In this document: positions 14,363 to 26,004 of the stretch, piece by piece | Layout: each line of letters begins with the position of its first letter | Position numbering within the stretch: position 1 is the first letter of the stretch | Assembly (NCBI GenBank): GCA_008508345.1 | Contig: QNGE01000770.1 | Coordinates: 1-64,000 of the forward strand | DNA from: Paragonimus westermani | Lineage: Eukaryota; Platyhelminthes; Trematoda; Plagiorchiida; Troglotrematidae | Reading direction: 5' to 3' | DNA: 64,000 nucleotides | The notes under the pieces: model-generated | The model's database searches: none | What the model was told of the DNA's origin: nothing | Seen by the model: only the letters and a program-made list of their open reading frames with translations | Made by a program: the position numbers and the translations under genes

Positions 14363-15151
14363 ATGCTACAAGTGAGAATCGAGTTGGAGAAATTTCCAAC
14401 TTGCAAATCACCCAGTCCAGACGAAGATTTCCTCATCGTCTTGAAAAGTCGCATTACCGAAGCAGCAGAACTAGTAGCACAATTTTCTAATTGCTTCAGT
14501 GAACAATCTACGATTGTATCTAACTTCAGAGGTGGATGCGAAGATGATCTAGCAAACCATCTACCAGTAACTCCGTTTTCAATGGTCCCCAAAGTACTGA
14601 GGACTTACTGAGTGAATCGTCCAGAGTCATAGTTGGAGCCTTCACACGTACTGGTTCGGAATAGCAAGTCTTTGTTAACGGACATTCATGCGGCACAAAT
14701 CAGCTGATTACTGGTGACGTTTAAGCTAAGGTTAGCGGGGTGAGATTGACCACTGTAATGATTTATTTTGACTTTTTCAAAGAATTTGACAGCAGTAGGC
14801 ACACCACATTTTTAGATAACCTCCATAACTATGACTTCGACGTATACTTGCTCTACTCACTGGCGATAATCGTAACATCAGGCTTAACTTGCAGTTATCA
14901 GAGTGGTCCCTAAAAATCGCCCAGTTTCCCGCGCATTCATTTTAAAACCATTGTTATTCATTCCCTTCGTTTTTGAACAGCCCACCATAGTCAGATCATC
15001 GGTAATGTTTGAGGTCAGTGGTACAATATTCAAGAGAGTTCTAGAATGCTCAAAAAATTGCAAAACTAACGGCGCAATATGAACTGTCCAGCTCCATTTA
15101 TCATAGAAAATAACAGCTTTCAATATCAACACATGTAAAGTCATGCATATC
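14363..15151 (+). pseudogene. Decayed LINE reverse transcriptase (CR1/jockey type)
   Basis: Conserved blocks of non-LTR reverse transcriptases occur in order on the plus strand. KSPSPDE (14405-14425, usual SPGPD) is followed by VLKSRITEAAELVAQF. SNFRGGCEDDLANHLPV (14555-14569 for NHLPV, usual NYRPV) leads into SMVPKVLR. IYFDFFKEFD (14761-14790) fits motif A (YLDFSKAFD), followed by LDNLHNYDFD. A PLLFIPFVF segment matches GPLLF, and FNINTCKVMHI (15119-15151) matches the N-KC-VMH block. The catalytic FADD is replaced by FEVS just after 15005. Stops and frame changes lie between blocks, so it cannot encode an enzyme. The plus-strand frame at 14061-14273 may be further upstream sequence of the same element. 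No 5' or 3' end was found. Confidence 0.75.
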
Positions 15152-17654
15152 AATTATCTGAACTTTGTTTACTACTTTGATGACATCAAGCCACTCGTAT
15201 CAGTACGGTAACCTGGTTAACGTAGCATCGCACAACAAGCGTAATTAGAACATACGATACCTAGAGTAACCAATAGGCGTGTCACGATTCAACACAACAA
15301 TACGCTATGCATATAGACGAAAGCAGGTTCAGCGTTTACCTGCGCACATAACCGTATGTCAATAAAATAAGTCAGTCTACAGAAGACTTACAAATTTTCT
15401 TAAATCCCAAATTCGTTCAGCCCTTGTTTAGTCTGGAATGAAGATTGACCAATCTTTAAGGCAATTTATTCGCCATTTTTGGTGCCAAAAACTGGTTCGT
15501 AAATTTTGTTTACAACTTTTGAAGCAGCATGTTCAAATATTTTTCATTGATCGAGCAAGCGTTGAATAAAATTCCGAAGTTTTTAAAGTGAGTGTTGTTA
15601 GTGCGCATAACTGTGCCTATGACAAAATGATTGACGTTTGGGCTGTGCGTTTGACAAAAATTTACATCGTTTCCTTATCTCAAATTTTCTGAATCGCACG
15701 TAGAAATACTAACATGTCATTTTGTGGTTCATTACCATGCAGTTATAACAAATAATTAATCTATTGGAGTATTAAATTTATCATCCCAGTTATCATTGCC
15801 ATGTTTAACTATTAACAACCATTCGTTTATTGTTCTGTGTTTTGCGGGCTAATTCCTACTGGTAATAAAAGGTTAATATCTAGTTGGAAGTTCCATACAC
15901 ACTGTTCTGGCGAGGCCGAAAATGTTTGCAGTTTCAAATATGTCAGTTCCAACATTCCTTAGAATGTAAGTGCACAATTTACTAAGCAGTACTATGCAAG
16001 CATTATGCCTGAGTGATTTATGGACCAATTTAATCAAAGGTTCATTTCAAGAGGTTTGCGGACGGTGGAATGTTTTGTAGATACGAACGTAAGTCATGGT
16101 TCTCGTTCATATCGGGTAATTGCGTGCGAAGAATGCTCCACTGTTTCATAAACTTATTTAAGACAAGTGAATTTGACTGCTGCTTTTCAGTTCTCTGTGT
16201 TCTCAAGTTGATGTGCCACTCGTTGTTCCAACACTTGCATAGCCGAGAAAGCTCGACATAAAGTTGTGAGGTATCTTACGACCTATTATACCAACTTAGA
16301 CGAAAAAATACAAACTTAGCATTTGTGGAATTGTTGAGGGGTTTGTCCGACTCAGCTCACGCAGATATAGGAATACTTGAACTGCGTAGACGCTCATGCT
16401 GATTTATAACTGAATGTCGCTATTTTATCGCAACCGTCATAATTTGATTTACTGCCATTCGGCTCCAGAAATTGGCATTTTTCATTCAGACTTCTATGTG
16501 TGAGGATAAGCGACAGATCCGCTGGGAATATATTACCAACTTATGGAAAGTTCAAGAGACAGCAAGTCTGTCGGTCAATTTCACACTTTATCAAGTTAAT
16601 TTTTCCTCTGTCAGATGGATATGTGGAATGAAAGTAGACCAGTTCGGTTGTAATTTATTATCTTCGGTAACCAACAGAAGTTGCGCAATAAAACCACTGA
16701 TTTCGTCAACCATGAAGCAGAAGTTTCAGCGTTTCTTAAGAGGCAACATATTATTCAAGATTTTAACAGAGAAAGCTATATGTATGAGTCAACAACGAAT
16801 TACTGATAGGAAATCGCTAAACTAAACTAAAAGATTTAGTATCAAGAGGACAATCAAATCGATGTAGCATACGTTGGTGTTAACATCGAATTTGGATTGA
16901 AAAGGCTAATCGAGGAAAGAAAATATATGTAAGCTTTCATTAGTCCATTCGAGATACTCTGAAATAAGTTACATATCTGATTACTCTATGAAGAGCTCAG
17001 TTTTGCTGCGTTGAAAAGCCGAACCCAAATTCAAACAGCACTCCGAGCCACAATCAATACCTGAAACTCTATATCAATGCAAATGTTGTTGTGAAGTTTA
17101 CAATAATTTGACTGTGTCAAAATAGACTATCGGCCTTATCTTCTGCGGGTGTTAATTGATAGCTTAGAGGTTCGATGAACAGTTATGTTGTCATCATACT
17201 ATAATGATCACTGTCGTAGCAAAAATGCTGAAGAACCTCCCTGATCACCCTATTAGGCAGATCTTCTGTTCGGAGTGAAAACAGGTCCAACCGGCCCGCT
17301 TTAAACCAGGTAGCCTGACAAAAAGAGGCATTCCCGATCAGTAGGTCACTAATGTCTCGTCACATAAATCAGACCCAAGTAAGTTGTGACTGGCACTAGA
17401 CGCCACAGTATTGTGCGAAACCACACGAGTCAGTACATGAGAAAGTGAACGTTAGCACTTGAACAGTGATTATGGGATCAGATGCGAGAAAGAAACGTTC
17501 TTGTATGCATTTTTTTCAACATGTGTCTCAGCCTTGGTCATACTGTTCACCTAGTCAAAGATAAAAGTTATGTATTTGTTATCTTAAAAATGCATCCTGA
17601 TTACATAAGGACATATAGATAATTCAAGAAGGCCAAATTATCACCAAATCTTAC
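15152..17654. other. No supported gene
   Basis: AT-rich sequence after the LINE remnant and directly downstream (minus strand) of the exon 4 donor. The 117-codon plus-strand frame at 16472-16825 shows no motif. Confidence 0.4.
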
Positions 17655-17866
17655 CAAACATTCCGGGAATTCGTCTAAACATAGTAGATTCTTTGATCAC
17701 CTGATTATCTGCGGAATCTCGTTCGGGGCTATCTGCAACAGTCAAAGAGCTCATGGTTGACGGCGTGAAAATCCACACATATCTTTCGTCAAAAAGTTCA
17801 TTCAGGTAAGCATAATCCGTATTTTTTAAGCTGTCTGCAATGTAGAGTAAAGTGTTCAAATCGTAA
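17655..17866 (-). CDS. Exon 4 of NMDA-type glutamate receptor-like gene
   Basis: 212 bases, phase 2 in and phase 1 out. The acceptor is textbook (CCTCTTTCTTTTTCAG|T) and the donor is TTTG|GTAAGA. The peptide has a helix (LNTLLYIADSLKN), an insert, then the strand ERYVWIFTPS, a Ser/Asp-rich linker and RRIPGMFG. NMDA subunits have a helix, then GYVWLV or GYTWIVPS, then a segment ending in a Gly-Ile/Leu-rich strand at this point, so the exon reaches nearly the end of the amino-terminal domain. The linker is longer than in GluN1. The next exon, which should supply the partner of Cys179, must start in phase 1 and was not found in the remaining 17.6 kb. Confidence 0.7.
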
Positions 17867-20800
17867 CTGAAAAAGAAAGAGGAATAACGTGTTAAAAAAC
17901 TAGTTATATACATAGTGAAGAAATTCCTTTTTATCACAGTTTGTTCAAGAATGTGAAAGGGTTGTTGCCCAATCAGGCGGACAATGAAATGTTTGTTAGA
18001 TACCAGGCAACAGGATGTGCATGACTGCTCTTGAATGCTTCCATCTAATGTACGATAAAGGTTCTTTAGTTTAAGTGAACAAGGCTACTTTGAAATTCCC
18101 TAAATGTTCGCACTATGGACATCAAAATGTCTTCAACTAGTCCGTGAAATTAAACGTTGACTAACAAACATTTTTGTCTCGCAGATCGTTTTCCAAATGG
18201 GTTAAAACGTTTGACCTACACAAATACCGCGGCGAAATCTGACTGTCCTGTGTTCAATGTAAAACGTAAAGGTTTACCGCGGATGTTAAGTGTTGTCATT
18301 GCCATGGACAAGTGATCGAGTTGTGTTCCTACTGGTTAATGTCTATAATCAAAAATACACCTCGTCGTCTTGCAGTGTGTTCATTAAAGCAAGTTGTACA
18401 ACCTAAAGGCCGAGTGAAATGCGGTGTCGTTAATACGATTTTCTTATTAACCGTATTACGCTCCCAGATAAAAACACGCCACCCATAAGTATAGATACGA
18501 CACATCAGTTGTATTGTTAGCAGTGAGAATGGGATTTGAGCCAATGAAGTGAAACCCTATCAAACAAGCATCCCGCAGCCTTAAACATTGAGACAATAGT
18601 TGAGTATGAATCCTTAAACCTTCATATTTCGAGATATCCAAATGAAGTTCTAATGACATCAATCATACCTCAAAATTAAACCAGAACGGTGTCGAATAAA
18701 ATTAGTTAACATCATACATGCTTGTCAAAAGCTCCGCAGTTAGCTAGGATGGAAATAAAATCAGCTTTTCACATAACTGCTTTTCCACAAGTTAGCCTTA
18801 TATTGACACCGAGCTTCCATTTCACAACTTTTATCTAACTTCTAGTTGCATGTTTTGGTTAACCTGGTTAAAACAAGACAAAGAATTAAAGTTATCTATT
18901 ATCCAGCCTACAAACTACAAAACATCAGATATCTGTAATCGCGGAAGTGTTGACAGTGTCTCTTAAGCTATCTTGATTGAAGATGTCCATAAATGACAGT
19001 TATACTTTCTTTTCAATCTGTCACACTTTGTGTAGACAGTACATGCAAAATATTTGCATTAACATTGAAGAATGAAAAAACGTGAACAAAACGTCTGTCA
19101 ATAACATATGGTTATGACCACTGACAAGAGTGGCGTCCTAAAGAGTGTAGCTTATTTGCGATAACATTACGAATTTCTCATATAGACGCTTTCTGTCAGC
19201 TGGACAATTAAAGTTACGGCCACAACGTTGTACGTGTAGTGTAATAATCAGATCATGCAATATTACGGTGATGCTTGCTCTGACATGTCCTCAACCATCA
19301 AATACGTGTTTGCAGTTCATTAGAATACCAGTATGTGTATCAAGAGTGAGTTAAACGTTGAAGCGAATGTCATCCTTTCAAACCTCACACACTGGCAATT
19401 TTTTCTGATTAAATCAATCGGATAAGTAATGGATCAGATAACTGCTCGTCCTGTCTTCGGGCATGGTTGATAGTCACAATCGGTCATCATTAGTTCTGGC
19501 ACACTGATCGTACAGGCATCATATCGAACGTAGCGTACAGTCAATAGGCACAAGACAGTCACTACTGTTTTGTTCAGTTTGAAACTTCTTAATCAGTGCG
19601 TGGAAATTAGCAACTTTGGTTGCAATTCGTGATCTTGTTACAACTCTTTACATCGCGATACGTTCACACATGGAAGAAACTGGTTAACGTGGTAAGTTGC
19701 CTCAAAGGTAAGCAACAGTTGTCAAGTTCTACTTGAGCACGCTAAAGTGAAGATCTTCTGGCAATTTGTTTAAACGAAATATACTTCTAGACAGGTGGTA
19801 TTTTTGACCCACACATTGTGGGTTGCAGTCGACAGCTCTGTCTTAACACGGATGATTCTGAGTGAGTAAAACCGAGCCACGTATATGTCAGCCAAAGTGT
19901 TACTAATTCCTTGTTAATAGTCAGAACTCGTCGGAACTCTCTCGTATGCTCTCAGGAACGGAGCTGATTTAGCTATCACTGACACAGACGGTCAACACAT
20001 ACGTTAGTCTGCCATTGCCACACCGTTTACAAATTGACACCAACAACTGACAACCAACTGAGTTTTTGTGTCTATTTATCAAGCATACATTAAGTTCAGC
20101 AAACCATGACCAAAGTTTTAGAAACATTTCCTGAGCGGTACCTCGAACCTAAAACCTGATTTAAACGAACGGTCTTTAGTCGAGTTAATTTGTTCGTAAT
20201 GCGATTCACAATGAGTCTGTTAATAGTGGATCTTTCTATCCGTACTTTAACAGCCAAATCATACTACCAAAAGTGTGTTCTTCCGCTGAAGTTACGGGGG
20301 TACTAGTTTTTCCTAAAGTCACGTGGAAAATAATACCACTTTTTGTAGCCGACCTACCATGATCTGTGTTGGACTGATTTGGGTCGGCTAACGTAATGAT
20401 GCAGGCTAAAATAACACTGTGCTTATGTGCGTGGAAATCCCAACCCAGTAATTTTAATTACAGTGCACGCCGGTGTGACATAAAACAGTGCCCAAATTGT
20501 GCTGCATTTATTTTCGCTATCAGCATTGCTTCGTTCAACTCGACACTAACAAGATAAATCTTTACATATTTGCGGGTCATTCTGATCCGTCTTAGTGTAC
20601 CAATTATTGCTCCGTCAAACACAATTCGGTCACTTGGTTTTCTTGACACAAGGATCTGAAATCTTCATGAAAATGACCAACACACCATTCAGTGTGGATG
20701 AGCATATAAGAGAACTTCCGGAAGTTTTTCCCCTCTGGACGAATCACATATGGCACTGCTGTAAAAATGAACCCAAATATCTCTAGTACAGTTTCCCACT

Positions 20801-23800
20801 CCATTTACTAAATTTATTAAAAGTAGTAAACGTATTAGGGAGACATCACGATTTGAGATATTCTCGTAGAAAATGTCTGCTAAATGGACTGTGCTAATCT
20901 ATGTGTGCATGAGATTTGAACATTTCACAGTCCCAATTTATTTCTGATCATTTTACAATTACCTGTAGTAGACCTTCGCAGTTTAGTTGGTTCGGCCTGC
21001 ACACCCCGTGATTCTAGTTCCCTTTTCATACATGCATGAAGCGTAGCACTTACAGTGCTGGATACTGTAAACATGAGTGAATAACACAGGAGAGGAAAAG
21101 TGTGCCGTGAACCAACTGCTATTCTGTTGCTATTCATCCGGACAAATCTAGCTGGTCATAAACACTGGTCGAACATAAAAGTACCGGAGGTTCACAAAAT
21201 TCCATTGTAATGCTTCACTTGATGAATGATATCCTGTCGTCAAATATTAATTGATTTATTTTCCGCTCCAGATGCATAATCGGAAGCAACTCGTTAAGCC
21301 TGTTTGAATCAGTTCCGGTTCAATAACCCAATGTGATCTTTGTGAACCTATTAACTGGTTACTGTTTGGAAACCATAGCCACCTTTTGGTTGCTTTACTG
21401 CTGTGGAAATTTGCACTGTTTTTAGAAAACAGCACAAAGTTTATTTGGAAGTAGCTCAGGCTGCTTTATGGGGTAGCGGCTAGAAAAACTGCGTACAATC
21501 TGTGCATTCAGATTGACACTTTGTCCGGCTCATTGTTCCTTTTTCTAACTAATTGGTAGAGTATATTTTCATTCGAACCCCAATCCCACATTCAGAACTG
21601 GAGTTTCTCCAGTTGTGAAGTGACCAGTACTGACCTGTGACTTGTGTTACCATTGTTAACAAATATTCATGGTTTTCAGATCGCTGTTTGTTTTGTTAAC
21701 AAACTTGACTATCCAATTGAAGCATACAGAACGACAAGGGAATCAGAAATGTTTGCCTTCCGCTAGAACTGTCTGGCCGAAGGATGTCGGCCAAATAAAT
21801 GCGCTGGTTCTTCTGAGAGTTAACACTCTCACGCTTCCAAATAACTTTTCTCGTTTTGTTCAAAGGTAGCTGTGGTTGACTGAACGTATGAACTGCTGGA
21901 GCCACTGGATTATGAAGGTCTAAGTGGGAACTACGCTCAGTTTGCATGGGTGGACATCGGCCTATTGCGTAACCCCTGGTTACAGATTATATAAATTTTC
22001 AAGAGAAGGGTATATTCTAAAATGCATTCACCTACGGCTAATTTAGGATGGAAAAATCGTTAATGCTTGTCTGAAGACACAGTTTCAAGTTTAATGTTAA
22101 TGAACAGTAAGTATCTGTTAATAAGGAATAACTGGGCTTGCAAACAACTGCGACTTAATGTATCGAATGTATCTGTCTGATGAAGTTGGGCGTGAGGCCA
22201 ATAGTTTGCTGATCATTACAATCGTCCTAGTCCCACAGAAGTAAGAACTGAGCTGCTGTAGAAAAAACTATGAACTACTTATCAACCTTAATCACTGGGA
22301 GATAAAAATAATTTACTACACATTACAAATGTTTACATCAAGACGTCTTGTTTTGTGGTGTTGAGTGCAGAACACTGAGGACCATAGCCAACCGAATGGA
22401 GCGTAATTCAGTCCTTCATCAAAAAAGTTAGTCAAGTAGAGCCAATGAGAAACTTCTGAGTGGAAAATCTATCTGGTTAATAAAGATCCATTTATGTCTG
22501 ACAGATATCACTCTGTGACAGAAGTACTGCATTTACTGAGGCTCAGCAGGTAACTGAATTTCCATTTGGTCTTTATACTCACGCCTGATTGAACATGCAT
22601 ATTGTACCTCATGGTAGGTTTTTGTTAGTAATGACCTTAACATCGTTTCAGTTCTCATTGCTTGTTTTCCTAACCTGTGCTGTCCATTACGTCATTGCAA
22701 TGTGTGAGGGTCTCAAACTTCCGCCACGATGTTTCTGTCTGCTTACCACCATAGTTTAGTGGTCAACATAATATGAGCTTACGACCGCTCACTGAAGCAC
22801 TGAGTTATACAGATCACCGAGGTGACAGCTGCGAACAAGTGACCATGAAGTTTCGTACGCCTCGTGTGATGATAGTTTTCAACTCTATGCTAGACTGTCC
22901 TGAAGAGCAGCACAATAAACGTGAACGAAAGTTTGCTACACAAGTGACTGTCAGTAAGGACAGAACTAAACCACGTCGGTAGAGCAAGGTTTTTTAGGTT
23001 CGATTGTGTTTAGGGGCTCGGTGAGTAACATTTGCTCGGCTTCAGCAACAAGCTTTGGATTAGCATCTGAGTGGCTCGAGCAGCGTTGTCCGAGGGCTCT
23101 GCTTTCGCACTGTTAAGGTGTTAGAAATTTCGTACATCTTCGTTTCCCCGGACGACTACTTGGCGTCAAGGTTGAGTTCACAATCTTTAAAAGAATAGGT
23201 TCGAAAGTACTGACACTTGCGCCGGTTTTTTTCGGCGTACTCCGTAATTCTTATGTTAGGCTTATAACATCAACCGAGTAAAAACCGCCTAATTTACAGA
23301 GATTGACATCACAGCCGATGGATCACAATTACGACTAGAAGCGCGACATATATGCTACTGGCCATTAAACTACGATGTGACAGTCAACAAATGTATGGTT
23401 GGTGTTGTAAGAACATCTGTCTGTTCGTTGTCAATCGAGGCCACCTTTTGGAAAATCCGTTCACAATCTAATCGAGTTAAAACTAGCCAGAGTTGCTGGA
23501 TGCAATTGTCTACGAATGATCATCGTCTCACAATAATGTCCACCTGTGAGATACTGGGTTTCTGTTACTTCTAACTTTTACCCAAAATAATATCAAACGG
23601 AATGTGGTGGATTGTGCCTGAGTCATAATCAGAGCTAATGCTTGACATTACTACCCACGTCGGACACGAAACGACATAAAGGTTGCAAGCTGAATGACTT
23701 AGTATTAGTCGACTGGGTGTATTCAAGTCGAACAAAATTAATGAAGTAAACAAGGATCATAAGTGAACGTAACTTGAGCTACAAATTGTGGGTTGTAAAT

Positions 23801-25836
23801 TCAGAATGACACTCGAAGTTTAAACCACCTGCTGGGGTATGTGCATAAATAAATGGAATGTAAAGTCATCAAATACAATTTTTATAAATGGCTGGTTGTT
23901 TCACTGAGGGAACAGTAGAAAACGTTCATGAAGAGTGGAATATTTACTATGAAGAAGGCGGTAAATATGACCGTAACTAAAGACGACAGTAAAATTAGCA
24001 ATCAAACGTATAACAGTTAGGACCGGATCTTTCTGACGTTTAAAACAGTACGGAGTAGTCATCTGTGAAACACCTGGTTTGCATTGAGACTAGAACCAAC
24101 GACAGAATCAGTGGGGCAAACCTAGCTGGGATGTTTTCTCTCAAAGTGCACTATGGGATATTTTTTGGGTCACAACACACTGTACTTTAGTGTAAAAATT
24201 TACGATTGCCCCATGATTAAACCGTTTGCGTTACACATAGATCTGTCAAATATTTGAAACGCAATTTTATTCTTGATGCATATGGGATGAATATCCTTGG
24301 GAAACATCAAATTATCTGGGTTAGCCAAACTAGCATTCCACTCTTTCTAACAATGCATGAAATGTGACAGAGAGTTGGTAATGATGCAGCTTTCAAATAT
24401 TCACTTTGATAAGAAACATATTTGAGAAGACACTTTTCGTAAAGTTACTTAGTACGTCACTAAATCTCAGTAAGTCAATCATCTATGAAGCTGAAAAAGG
24501 AGATCTGCATAAGGTTTGACGTTCTGTCCACCGAGGATCAAGTATAACAGCTCCGTGATTGATAGAATTCACGGTTCATACAGTGCATTAAAGTGCGGTA
24601 GTGGAAAGATGTTATTACGCTTCCAACAAATAGGTCTAAGCGGGATTCGATACTTCATTCCACCTAAATAACACGAAATTCTCTCACCAACTTTTCTGAA
24701 TAATTGCATTCTGTATGGTACACTGTGTACAAACGAATTCGTTACGAAAAACTTTAGATCGTTCTCCTTCACTTCCTTCTTTTAGTTCAGTAGTGACAAC
24801 TATTACCTGGCCGTTATTTGTGAGGGCTTCAAAATTACTGCGTCCAAATTTCCTGGTTTGTTGGCGTAAAGTTTAACGATGACTCAGTTACTTACGATTC
24901 ATTGTCTCTGGATAAATTGTCCAAGGGACAAGTGATTCGAGGCATTTTTCCACTGGAACCCCTGGGGCAAAGAATCACCGGTATGTCCACCGGTTTTTCT
25001 GCCGTCGTTTAGTGATGAACCGGTAGAGCTGAAGTATGTTTCAGTCAATTTTCCTTTTGAAAAGACACCGCTTTCGTGCGCAACCTTGCTTATAGTTTCT
25101 TTTGAACGGCCAGAAAAGAGAAATCGAGGTGCGTGTTGAGTCGGACATGATAGATGCTCTCAAATGTTGTGAAAGTATTCCTCTGAATACTGAGAGTGAC
25201 CTGGATGCAGGCGGAATGCCGTTGAATGACTTTCTGTTGTGTGCTTTTATGAACACTATCAACGAGACGGTCCAGAAATATGTCTTCATTCACGTTTGCA
25301 GCCAACATTACTGTGATAGAGAGTTCCGGTTTCTTGAAGTCAACACCGGATAGAGTAAACTTGAGCCAAATTTCTACTAGGATGATCGATCCTTAGTTCA
25401 AAAATCTTTGGAATAATTGTGCGTGGAGTAATTTGTTTCATATTGAATCCTTAACGAACCCGTCTAGTAATTTAGTTCTTGAATCCACTTGAAGTTAGTT
25501 AATTGGCAATATCGTAACCAATAACCATTTTGCACCTACGAATCTAACTCTGATCTCCTACTTCAAAACGCCGTATGTTTCAGGTGGCAGTTTGTTGGAT
25601 AACCATCAGAACTCCGTTGAGCTCTAGAGCAGAGCTGATTAACTCAACATTAAACATTACGTAACAAAGAGCCTGTCCTGTAGAGAAACACCGCATGATG
25701 AAAATGATTGTGCAAACGGAAAAAATACTTTTAAAACCGAGGGGAAATGTTGTTTTTGACAGACAGACACAATACTTTCGGTGGGAATTTAATGTGGGAA
25801 CAAAATTGTTCGCATAGAGAGTTTCTCAAAACTCAC
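17867..25836 (-). other. Intron 3 of the receptor-like gene
   Basis: 8.0 kb, with a GTGAGT donor and a strong polypyrimidine acceptor; both flanking exons are phase 2. A fragment of the dispersed tRNA-like repeat lies near 24088. Overlapping open frames on both strands at 25.04-25.35 kb and 21.67-21.95 kb show no family signature. Nothing else is supported. Confidence 0.55.
24088..24110 (-). repeat. B-box fragment of the 32 kb repeat family
   Basis: GACTAGAACCAACGACAGAA matches 32041-32060. Lies in intron 3. Confidence 0.3.
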
Positions 25837-26004
25837 AAATCTCCATTGAATATGACAACGCGAGCGTCAGCCATCCAAATCTGATGCAGAATATTCAACA
25901 GTGGTTGAATGCATGAATGTAACAGGCGCTGGCTTGGATCGATACACAATGTGTATCCTGTCGAGTTCAAACCGGTGAAGGGAAGTTCGTGGGTGAGTTC
26001 AAAT
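25837..26004 (-). CDS. Exon 3 of NMDA-type glutamate receptor-like gene
   Basis: 168 bases, phase 2 in and phase 2 out. The acceptor follows a T-rich tract (TTTGTTTTCCGACAG|A) and the donor is GATTT|GTGAGT. It gives about 55 residues containing one N-glycosylation site (NST), a helix (IQPLLNILHQIW) and a strand ending ADARVVIFNGD. In NMDA receptors the same place holds a helix, then an ARVIIL-type strand, then the helix that begins exon 4 here. The first base completes the Glu codon left open by exon 2 and the last two bases complete a Phe codon with exon 4. RVVIFNGD alone resembles serine carboxypeptidases, but phase, strand and position argue for the receptor. Confidence 0.65.

Noticed and set aside
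16472..16825. 117-codon plus-strand frame
   Set aside because: Long for the region, but the composition is ordinary and no domain, signal peptide or splice border supports it.
25041..25353. Overlapping open frames on both strands
   Set aside because: No family motif and no matching splice borders; three overlapping frames suggest chance openness.
25837..26004. Serine carboxypeptidase exon, from the RVVIFNGD motif
   Set aside because: The motif resembles the family's IYNGD, but the catalytic context is absent, and both splice phases and the position fit the receptor chain between exons 2 and 4.
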